Part shown: positions 10,421 through 20,400 of the stretch, piece by piece
How positions within the stretch are numbered: position 1 is the first letter of the stretch
Layout: the number at the start of each line of letters is the position of its first letter
Assembly (NCBI GenBank): GCA_002964805.2
Contig: PUDQ02000013.1
Span: 159,869-223,868 of the forward strand
Direction of reading: 5' to 3'
Length of the DNA: 64,000 nucleotides
Source of the DNA: Trametes villosa
Taxonomy: Eukaryota; Basidiomycota; Agaricomycetes; Polyporales; Polyporaceae
Notes under the pieces: model-generated
What the model was told of the DNA's origin: nothing
The model's input: only the letters and a program-made list of their open reading frames with translations
The model's database searches: none
Program-made: the position numbers and the translations under genes

Positions 10421-12160
10421 CTAGTTCACTAGGATCCAAGGGCCTAGAAAAACCGCGTGTGCTTCGAGGAGGGGGAACGCGTCGCACATTGCTCGAACAA
10501 TGGTGCCCTTGGTGACGACGGTGTTGTTGAACCAAGGCGAGTAGTTCACCTGGTATACCACGAAGCTCTGCAGCTTGGAGTGCTTTTAGATGGGGACTGA
10601 AGCGTCTGCAAAAGTTTGAGGGCCGGCGATCGCAGGAATGCAGAGGTGGACCAAGGAGGGGCACACTTCTGCGACCTGGGACACGGCCCTGATGGAGACG
10701 CCGCGGCCCCCCTCATCGTGGTTGAACGACAAGTCCAACGTCTCGAGGTTTGGCCACGCAGAGCTCATTAAGATGATGTCGGCGTCGTCGCACACGACCG
10801 TGTGGTGAGGGAGTGTGATCGCCACACTGGTCAATTGGCCAAGGTCGAAGAGGGGGCCGATCAAGTCTTGAAAGGCACTGGGCTCGGTGTACCATGCGAC
10901 GCGGAGGGAGATGATGCTAACCGATCTGAGGGCGTCCGTGAAGAGGGGTCTGACTGCATCCAAGCCGCTGAACATGCCGCTGCTTCCTTTGATGGCGGAG
11001 AGCACAACTTCAGTCAGCCTCTCGAAAGCGAGCAGCGCGAGGCTCTCGGACCAGAAGCCTTGCTCTAGAAATTACTGGTAAGTATGAATCCAGAAACGGC
11101 AACGGTATCAGCGTCGCTTACCGTCCTGTACCAGCGTCTCAACGGGAAGATGATGGAGGAACCGAAAGTACGAGGTGCAACTCATGTAGTCGCTCGTGAG
11201 GGAGGGACCGCGGGAGGAGATCGTGAACTCCTCGAGTTGAGGGGAAAGCACAGCAATCTTAGCCGTGAGTCGCTCGGCCCATTGGGCGAAGGCTGATCCA
11301 CTGTCGGAGTGATCATGGAAGGACACCACCGCAACGTGAAGCGACCTGACGTTGTTTCCGACGAGGTAGAACAGGTTTTCGTCGCCCACCGGGCCTTGGT
11401 CCCAGAGCAGTCGCTCCAGCGAGCACAGAAGTGGTGAGCCATCCGGAACCAGCGAAGAGAAGAACGGCAGCAGGCCGAAGTCGTCGATAAGCGAGGAGAA
11501 CAGCGTGGCGACCTTGATGAGTCTGGCATAAAAGAGGAAATGATTCCAGTCAATGCTGTTCACCACCGTATCAATGAGGTCCACAACATCGTCGCTACTG
11601 ATGAGCGAAGTCAGAGTTCAGGCTGTCATCGCGTGAATAGATAGGGCGTACTCGTTCGTATCCTCAAGTAACGCCGCCGTCTCATCAAGCGGACCGACGT
11701 CCGGCGAGAAGTCCACGATTGTCAGCAGCTGCTCCAGGCCCCGGTCGGTACATTCGCTCCAGAGCATCTTCACGGCGAACGGGAAGAAGGTCTTGTTGAC
11801 GAGCAAGTAGTTCCTGAGCTCGCGGAGGTCCTGGCCGTCGTACGCGTCTCTACGGAACTCCGCAAGTACGATTTCCACTATGTCGGAACAATTGAGCACC
11901 CGGGACGCAGCGTTGTTCCCCGGCTCAGGAATCAGCGGCGGCACTCCAAATCCTCCGGAAGTGGGACCGCAGAGCGGGAAGTTCAAGGGCCCAGGCATCT
12001 CCGATAGGAACAGATAGAAACGCCGCTCAGGAGCGCGAGCCAGACGGGTGAGAGAGAACCACTCTTCATCATACGCCGAGGACCTGTCAACGGCTTTCTG
12101 TCAGAAGAAGTCCGTCGCCGTGTGAATCCGCCGTCAGACTTACATCCCGAGACAAGCCAT
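10421..12160 (-). pseudogene. F-box/LRR-like protein gene, copy 2, truncated by a late in-frame stop
   Basis: Exons 12160-12144, 12083-11652, 11597-11122 and 11064 onward splice in frame (GTAAGT...GACAG, GTACGC...CATCAG, GTAAGC...TTCTAG). A tiny first exon encodes MACLG. The protein reads SSAYDEEWFSLTRL, then the F-box-like ASRVLNCSDIVEIVLAEF ... VNKTFFPFAVKMLWSEC, then leucine-rich strands ending in WPNLETLDLSFNH. It parallels copy 1 exon for exon. An in-frame TAA at 10588-10586 ends it at 467 aa, yet the same frame then continues KHSKLQSFVVYQV ... DAFPLLEAHAVFLGP to a stop at 10423-10421, matching the C-terminus of copy 1. So about 55 residues are lost. The truncated protein could still be made, because the F-box-like part and most repeats remain. 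Confidence 0.68.
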
Positions 12161-12529
12161 CTCTTCAAATTGAGAGTTCGGACGGTGAGATGAACGCGGG
12201 GGGAGAATGAGGAACTCTGACTCGGAGGGAGCGATGAATGATGGGGAGGGGGCGAGTCCGGGCTTATAAACGAGGGCCCGGCGAGGGTACCCCACCAGAT
12301 GAACGCACCTCGAGCCTCGCCGTGATTCGATCTTCCTTGAGCGCGTAGTTGGACGTCGTTTGAGAGGATATCGCTTTGCTAAATGAAAGCACCTGGATCA
12401 AATTATAAGCGCTGTAAAGTTTCCCGCCGGCCTCCTCCGAGGAAACCAACCATCGTCCCTTCATCCACGACAACCCGTACGCTCTCCAGAGTCACAGCCC
12501 AGCCCCGACCTGCGCGTCACCCAATCTTC
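12161..12529. promoter_or_regulatory. Bidirectional promoter region of gene pair 2
   Basis: Spacer between the start of F-box-like copy 2 (-) and the decayed plus-strand partner. It retains the 12367-12421 block (CGCTTTGCT, CTGGATCA, TATAAGCGCTGTAAAGTTT) shared with 6904-6960 of pair 1, so it arose by duplication of the whole divergent unit. TATAAGCGC could be a core promoter element on the plus side. Confidence 0.5.
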
Positions 12530-14847
12530 TAGCACCAACAACCACCCAGAGACCGTCGATGCGCCCATAGAACGGCGCCCTGATGCGGAGATAGAAGCCA
12601 AGAAGTCAGAAGAGTTCGCGAAGGCAGCGAAGGCGAGGAGGAAGGAGGAGGACGTTGCCCAGATTGAGGCAGGTCTGCAACAAAAGGCGGACCATATCCG
12701 TGAGCCTCAAGCTTCGCATTCCATGCAAGGGAATACTTACTGCAGGACCTTTTCCGCGCGGATGCAACCCTCTGGGGATGCAACAGACCGTGCTGCAGCG
12801 AAGGCCGTGGGCGCTAAATAGAGCGTCAGCCCGAGGGCATTCAACCAGTGACGAACGGTAAGTTCCGACTTGCTGGGAACGGATTACCTACGATGAGCTA
12901 CGAGTCTCTGGATTCTGGGACAGCCAGACTTTTGGTCCCATCGTTGTGCAGCTCTCGAGTCGGCTTTGAGCGAGGTCGACGCTAGTCATCGCAACCTCAC
13001 TGGCAGGGCGCCGAGGCGCTGGTACCCAAGTCAGAAGGGGAAGACGGGAAGAACCTGGCACCTCTGATATGAGGACGCCGAAGGAGGAAGAGAAGACCCC
13101 GGTGAGAGGGTGTGGCGGCCGCGAAGAAGCGTCTTGCCGCTGGCGATCTTGCGTCGGTCACGAGCCTCATAGACCCGCGTTCTGTGCCAAGCATTAGCAC
13201 TGCCACTGAGCCATCGTGAGTGGCAGCAATAGCTGAGCGCCGCATCACTTGTTTACCTCCTGTTCCCACCACCGAAGACAATTTCTACTGTCTTTGAGTG
13301 AAGCTGCGTGTCCGCGTGGGCAGCGGATGCTGTAATGGCAGGTTGCCTAACTCCGACAGTGAGCAAAGGTGAGCCTGTCTTTCACGGCGCCGCTCGGCAC
13401 GCCACCGCCGCTACATTCCCCGCGAAGCGCTTTGTATGGAACCTCGACGACGAAAGCACAACGGAAGGGCGAACAAAGTAAGCAATTTCAATCCAATATT
13501 GCGGGTAGGACTGGCTAACGCGGGGCAGGGTGCCTAATCGACACAGCCTGAGCGCAGTGCTGGCGCTATGACTGTCGAGTCCCAGCCGGTGTCATGTGAG
13601 TGACGGCGAAGGAGTCGACGATGGCGTTTTTGGGCAAGCTTGACGACAAGTCCGCAGAAGCTACTGCAGCTAGAGAAAGCCCTAGTAAGACCGGTGTGCG
13701 TCTTACGAGCTCGGTAGGTGGCGACGCAATGGTGCGGCGGTAGTTACCGATGTTCCTTCACTAATGACCGCCGCTCAGAGTGCGATAGGAGCGTACGACG
13801 TCGATATTGCTACACTTTGGAGACCCTAGAGGCTGCATACGCGGGAGAAGACGACGGACGCAAGAAAGCCCTCGGCGGGCTCGAAGGACCGGTCTTCTGC
13901 TGGGCTGGCGTCGTCCTGGGACAAGGTGCACCACTGTAGTTGTCGACTCGCTTCTCCCGCTGCTTGCTATTTTACCAGATACCCGCGGTCCAGTGAACTG
14001 GACTCTGACTACCGCAGAGGCCGATCGTCGAAACCCGGAAGCCCGCCTGGAAGGCCGTCTGCAGAGACCCTCCCAGAACTCAGCTAGCGTTGTGCGAAGT
14101 AGTCACGAACGGCAGTGTACAGTCTAAGGTGAGCGTTGTCCTGTCCCTCTCTGGAGTTTCCACTACTACGCCCCGCGGTTCTCAGGGTGACTCATGGACC
14201 ATGCGAATGGAGAAGCGGGTTCGGCAGCGCGACAATGCATAGCTACAAGAAGTTCCTCACCCAATTCCCCGCACAGTTCACTGACGCCTCGACGCGCTGA
14301 CAGTACCGTCCAAAAATCTTCACAAGGGCCGCCTCGTCTTCAGGAAGCCTGGGGATTCTGTAGACAAGGTACGTGACAGTGCTTAGTATGACAACTGTTC
14401 GTTCCGACGCGCAAACACCTAACTGGATCAGGGCCTTGACCGTCCCCCACGCGTTATCGCGGGGATGCCAACCCGCGCTGATGCTATACAGAGTTCTTTG
14501 GGTGCCCCAGAGCACAATGGCAGCCCCAACGGCCCAGGAGAGTCCCTGTTCGGGAAAATCGAACGCCCTGTTTGCGACGGTGCGCTTTCCTACCCTCCCT
14601 CGGTTGCGTATCATTTTGACCGCAATGATCCCCGGGCTAGTTTTCCGTTCTTCGAAGAATCTACCCGTCGGCAGCATCAACGCGCTCGTCTCCGAGGCCT
14701 ACAACGTGGTGCAAATAAGACGGTCTGTGGCTTGCGCACACCCCGCTTCGCTGACGTTGGATCTTGACTGTGAGGTTGGGGGACTTACGCAGGTATGGTC
14801 ACCTTTTTACTGACGATTAGCGGACTTTGATTGTTCTCTAGGAGTAG
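12530..14847 (+). pseudogene. Degenerate paralogue of the 7046 gene
   Basis: Fragments of the 7046 protein are recognisable in order but in shifting frames. Around 12540-12720 a stretch reads VDAPIERRPDAEIEAKK, then AKAARRKEEDVAQIEAGLQ with small changes. Near 13100-13200 is the AAAKKRLAAGDLAS-like stretch, and near 13650-13720 DDKSAEATAA ... RLTSSVG. Around 14245-14345 is SYKKFLTQFPAQFTDAS followed by a stop, and near 14430 GLDRPPRVIAGMPTRADAIQ. The final INALVSEAY ... VGGLTQ is followed by an intron and a GAG-TAG last exon ending at 14847. The original ATG is lost, several stops and frameshifts are present, and the region equivalent to KTDEKGNTVFIKFL is missing. No function is expected. Confidence 0.75.
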
Positions 14848-15973
14848 GTTGGGCCTCCCTCGGAAATTGTGCGTGGTTCGGACGGCGCGATTGCTTGTTC
14901 CCATCCATATCCCACCTACACTGATTCCCACAGCCAGATGTTGTCACTGTCACCGAAGTCTAATCAAAGACGCCTTGCCACCGCCATATACAAGCCGTAA
15001 GTACTAGCAGACTACTCGCGTACTCGCCCGCCTCGCTCCCGTGCATCACTGCCCAGCTTGCGCTCAATAATTGGCCAGTACACCCCTGATGCTGCATCAC
15101 AAAGTCCACATGCTCCTCGACTGGCATCGGCATCTTCTGCACGCTTCGAACCGAGCTCGATGCCGAAATCATGGTACGTTGTGGCGACTCAGCCCAAACG
15201 TTTGCAGAGCTTAATCATCGTTTCAAGCAGGAGTACGAGTCTTGCACATATTGGAGTTTCCCTAGGGCCGTCGCTTCTATCTCTCAAATCCTGTGGCTCC
15301 CATTCTCTATCCTACCCGCCTCCCGGTCGTCCCGCGATGGGGTGCTTACTACTACCGTCTGATCATGACGTTCCGAGCTCCCTGTCTATTGGGACGATTT
15401 GCATTACCGTCTTGCAGCTTCATTACCGCCTTGCATGTTTCCTTCCTCCTGCCCTCCTTATTTACCTGAGGTCATCTCTAGCTCGCGCTATCCTTACAAT
15501 ACGGTGAGTGCTGTGCGGTCTTAAACGGCGCTGCACCTCTTGCCAACTTACTGGCTGTGAGACGGCTTGAAACGCTCTGAATTGCTTATCGCCTTCTGAG
15601 CGATGTTCCTGATCGGACACAAAGATTACTTCTGAGCTGAATTTCCTGAGCCGCCTTACCGCCTTACGAATCAAATTGAGGGTGCTGTGCGGCACCCGCT
15701 GCTTGGGACCTGGTTGCCTTACCGCCTGGTATACCTTACCTCCGCCTTGAATGGCCTTATGATTCCCGATTCCTGTTGAGCTTGCCCGTCAGGCGGCTGC
15801 TCCGGCGGTCTTCAGGAGAAAAGTAGTCAAGGACCTAAGATGCTAAGGAGGTTTCAATGATGTTTCACGACTTTTTGAAGTTCATAAGGTCAGAGACTGC
15901 ATTAAACCCTTAGAGTCTCCTTACAGCCTTGATCAAGACGCCAAGGGCAAATAAGGACACCCCGAAAAATGCT
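14848..15973. other. Downstream spacer with a TTACCGCCTT motif
   Basis: No gene was recognised. The plus strand carries repeated TTACCGCCTT/TACCGTCTTG-like words at about 15405-15440, 15655-15670 and 15716-15760, also seen once downstream of the intact paralogue. This probably represents degenerate 3' flank plus repeat debris. Confidence 0.4.
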
Positions 15974-16200
15974 GATGGAGCCAACATGCGACGTACCGAG
16001 TATCGCGTGTGTCGAATCAAAAAGACCAGTCGTGCAAATTGGGGGTGCATGGAGAGGCGAGCGGGCAGACGGCGTCGAGGGTGGGCCGCATGGCCCGGTG
16101 TCAACAGTACTTGGTGCCGCGAGGTGGTGAGCGTCGAGCGACAAACGTCGGGAGGTGGCAGTGTTAAGGCTACCGAGACCTGCGATTGGCCAGGGCGGGC
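15974..16200 (+). repeat. Orphan A-D upstream module
   Basis: Contains module A (CATGCGACGTACCGAGTATC) and module D (GGTGGCAGTGTTA ... GCGATTGGCC with ATTGG at 16185-16189), the same pieces found upstream of the repeated MLKL/HeLo-like genes. No member of that gene family follows. Instead a pyrimidine-rich stretch follows that is shared with 49130-49620. Confidence 0.6.
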
Positions 16201-16314
16201 GTCTGGCCGATGACGTAGGGCTCCCCGACCCGTTCTCTGGCGCTAGCTGCTCTCTGGCTCCCCTTCCACGTTCCACGACCGCGCTCTCGCTCATGGCAGC
16301 GCACTCGACGTGGC

Positions 16315-16489
16315 TACTGTACGTCCCAGACGTTAGGCGAAGCGATAAGACCCTAGGGTAGGGTTCCAGCGGGCGCCTACGCTCAAAAAGGCAGGAGGCG
16401 CACCATATATGGTAACTCACCTACCATATAGGGAAGCGCCCGAGGGTCCGGGGACAGGGGACATCGCCTAACGTCTGGGACGTACAGTA
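16315..16489. mobile_element. 175-bp MITE with perfect 26-bp terminal inverted repeats and TA target site
   Basis: The left end 16315-16340 (TACTGTACGTCCCAGACGTT then AGGCGA) is the exact reverse complement of 16464-16489. The outermost TA on each side fits a TA target-site duplication, as used by Tc1/mariner-type transposases. There is no coding capacity. An internal palindrome-like part has CCATATATGG and CCATATAGG. The paralogous segment at about 49253-49265 reads straight across the same position (CGGCCCATCGACC against TGGC-TA ... TA-ATCGACC), so it preserves the unoccupied site. Confidence 0.85.
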
Positions 16490-16834
16490 ATCGACCCCGC
16501 CCTAGCTCTCGCACGCCCAGCCGCGCTGTCTCCTGTCTGCCTTCACGTCCGTCTGCCGTCCCGTGCCCGCGCTCGAGGTTCTCTGGGTCGCCGCTTGCCT
16601 GTGCACACTCTCCCTTGCTCGATTGCTTGCTCTCGCTTCAACACGGCTTGCCTGCCCATGGCAATCCCCTACCAGTCCCCGCCATCGACGCTCTCGCTGC
16701 CGTCAGCCCTCCTCCCTGTGCTCCGCCCTGCTCGGCACGCCTTCGGACTGCATACACCCAGAGTCCGCTCGCCTGGTCATACTCGGTACGTCGCATATTT
16801 CGCCCCGGCAGGTCTATCTTGGTCGTTCTCTACT

Positions 16835-16847
16835 CACTGCTCACTTC
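16835..16847. repeat. Left target-site duplication of the LINE
   Basis: CACTGCTCACTTC is repeated exactly at 23347-23359 on the other side of the element. Confidence 0.88.
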
Positions 16848-17495
16848 TTCTTCTTCTTCTAACTCCCGTTTATTGCCCGTGAGGGCCGAGCCCTATAGTA
16901 GGCACTAAACTACGCTTCTGTCCGATGTAAATACCGAGCGAAAGAATCGGAACGAAAACAAGAGGGGTCCGAGGACCCCAGCGAACAGGAGAGTAAGTAT
17001 GGGAGAGTGAGTGGCGGACGCGGACCGTAATGAACCGGGTGGTAGCACCTTGATGGGACGAGGTGGGAGGCTAGAGATGGGGAGGGGAGGCTACAGTAGG
17101 GGGGGCGTGCACTGCGAGCACCCACTCCAGATCTCCTGACCATCGAAGGTAAGGCAGTCGGCATCTAAACCTGCCGCGCTTTTGAGTGGCCGTAGCCCCC
17201 GGGTCTCGCCTCTTGCTGCGGTCAGGGGTACGTCCGGTGGTCCCCCACCGTCCGTCAGAACTCCCCCGCTCCTGGAGCGGGATGGGTACCCGCAGTGCAC
17301 GGCGCCGTAGCGCACGCTGTACGAGAGTAGGAGAAGGGTAGGTAACATAGCAGAACAGAAACAGCCCAGAATAAACAAGAGCGCACGCCTGGCATCGGCG
17401 GCTGGGAGAAGAGAAGCAGCAGGCGAGCTGGATAAGAAAGAGTCAGCGTTGCGGCACAACCTGTACACGGGGACGAGAGGTCATAAAAGCTCGAC

Positions 17496-20400
17496 TCAGC
17501 GGGTGTGCGCGACCTCGCGACGCGCGGCGTTTGCTGTCGAGGCGGTGAGGGTGCCGAAAGTGGCGTGGAAGCGGCGGGTGGCGGTAAGGAACTTGAACAG
17601 CGGGCCGAGGGCTGCCTTCGTGTTCAGTAGATACTCAACCTTCCGCCCGTTCCGCCCGAGACCGCCGAGGTGTGCCGTGCGCGCTGCTGCATACCGAGGG
17701 CACTGGACTAGCAGGTGAAAGACAGTCTCTGGGGCGTTGTCGCAAGCCGGGCACGATGCGCTGTCCGCGCGGTTGATGCGCCACAGGTGCGCCGCGAGGG
17801 GTGCGTTGCCCGTCCTCAGCTGAATGAGGAGGCAGGCCTGCCTGCGCGTCAGCGGCGCGACCAGCTTAGCATAGCGCGGCGTGTGCAGGACGCCGCAGAC
17901 CGTCTTCAACTTGATACCCCGTCGGGACGTGCCCCAGTCTTCGCGAGCGCGCTCTTGCAGCTTTGTGAGGTGGCTCTGCCGGGCCTTGGCTGCGCTGCGT
18001 GGCAGGGGCTTGCGTAGACAGGCAGGGAGCAGGCGGGATGCGCTCGAGACGCGCCCCTGCGCCGCCTCCTTCGCCGCGCTGTCCGCCTCCTCGTTGCCGT
18101 CTACGCCAAGATGCCCTGGCACCCAGCGCAGGGTGAGGTCGAGCTCCTCGTGCTTCGCCTTCGCCTCCCGAACACTGCGGATAAACATGTCAGTGAGGTA
18201 GTGTCCCGGCCAGGGGGTACTCAGCGTCGATGCCCCAATGGATGGCGTGTTGTCCAGAGCGATGGAGGCGAGTGCCACACGCCGCCGTTCGGCCTTGATC
18301 AGCGTGGAGCCCAGAACGGTGCCAACAACCTCCGCCTCGTAGACCGAGTGCTCGGTGGACGGTCCCAGATAGAACTGAAGCTTAACCGGCTGACTCCGAC
18401 GCGTGCGGTACAGTACCGCTGCCGCCCCGACCCCTCCGTCAATGTCTGACCCATCCGAGTAGACTCGCACACCCTCCCGTGCCGCCCAACGCGTCTCCTC
18501 GTCGAGAGCACCAATCTTGTCACCTGCGATCTCCGTGCTGTGCGGGATGCGCCATCGCGGGTGGTGGCGGTAGGCACGTATTTCCTCAAGCATTCCCGGC
18601 GCCGCCGACGCCCGGTACGTGTCGAGCAACTCATGTAGCGCGGAGCGATGGCTCTTGACGTAGTGCCTGCTGGCCCTCTTGACGTGCGGGATCAGCGGGT
18701 GCCGTGTCGCTGCGGTCGTCGCGAATGTGCAGAGGCGCACCGCCGCCCTCTGGCAGACCTTGTCGACGAGCAGCTGGAATGGAAGCAAGTTAGCGTGGGC
18801 CTCCAGCACGTCCGTCGCCGTGGTGCGCATCGCGCCCGTCATAACAAGGAGAGCTTGCCGCTGCACGGTCGCGAGCTTCTTGATAGCCCCAACCGACCCG
18901 TAAGTCCTCGTTCGCCCCTCCTTTTGGCGCAACGGCGTGAGGAAGACGTCCGCAGCATAGAGCATGCTGGGGACTGCGACTGCCAGATACAGCCGCCGGA
19001 CGATGTCCATCTTCAGCCCGTGCTGCAGCTTGCCCAAACGCCGAATCATTGCCACCCACGCCATGCCTTTAGCCAACGCCAGCGCGACGTGCTGATGGAA
19101 GCGGAGCTTGTGGTCGAGGAGGACACCTAAGAAGTGATGGTGATCAGTGGGCTGGACAACATGACCACCAAGCGTGAGAGGCGGCCCCAAGCCTTTGAGC
19201 TTCTGTGTGCTGCGCGAGCAGTTGAGGAGGCCGAACTTGTCGAGTGAAAACGCGGAGTTGTGCGTCCGCGACCACTCGTCCGCTCCCCCCTCCTGCTCCA
19301 TGAATGCGCGAGCCCGCCCATGTGCCTCCGCGAAGTCCTTCCCGGTTGCCACCAACGCTACATCGTCCATCGAGCCCACCGCCGTCACACCCTTCAGAGT
19401 GTCGGCCGCTCTGACGAGAGCCGTGTTGTAGATGGCGTAGAGGATCACCGACAGCGGGCATCCCTGATCTATACCGCTGTCAATGTCGAAGAGGTCAGAT
19501 GCAAAGTCATCAAAGAGGAGCCGAGTCTTTCGAGCGCTCAGCTTCACTCGGAGCCAGTCTACAAGCACTCGGGGGATCCCCATCATGCGCATGTCGTGAA
19601 ACAGCCGCTCGGGGGTCGCGGCTGGAAACGCGGACTTGATGTCAAGGAAGAGCACCGATGCAACCTCGTGCCGGCGCCACGCGTCGTGGACGGTCTTCGT
19701 GACTAGGTGGATAGAGTCGGTGGTCGTCCTCCCCGCTCGTCCACCGAACTGCATCTCCGCCAGCAGGTTGCGCGACTCTGCTTCATAGACAAGGGCGTCA
19801 GCAACGCAACGAGACAGAATTTTAGAAATACAGTTCAGAAGCGCAACCGGGCGGTACGCCTTTGCGACAGTGTAGTCGGTCTTCCCAGGCTTGCGAAGCA
19901 CAACCGTGTCGGACGTCTTCCAGTCGTCCGGGTAGTATTTGAGCTCGAACGTCGCCCTGTAGATCTTGCCCAATACCGGTGTCAGGACCGGCTCGCAATG
20001 GCGGTAGACCTCGTTCGGGATGCCATCCGGACCCGGCACTTTGAACGCCCGCAGCTGCTTGATAGCCCGCGAGACCTGCCGGTCCGTAATCGACCGAAAA
20101 CCGAACGCTGGCTCGGGGTAGGAGAAGTCATCAGCGAGCACGGGAGGGTCCCCCGGTGGGAGGAAGAAGGTACGGTAAAACTCAGCGCCTTTCTCCTCGT
20201 TCGTCCTCAGCACCGTCGCCTGCCCCTGCTCGCCCGTCGCATTCAGCGGCGGAATGCGGGTGCACCCTCCGTCCGTCGGCCCACGCTTGATGAACCGGTG
20301 CGCAGCCCAGATAGACTGCGCATCGACAACGTCGAGCCAGGCGTTCCAGTGGTCCCTCTTCGCCGCCCTGATGCAGTCCGTATACCTGTTGCGAGCCACC

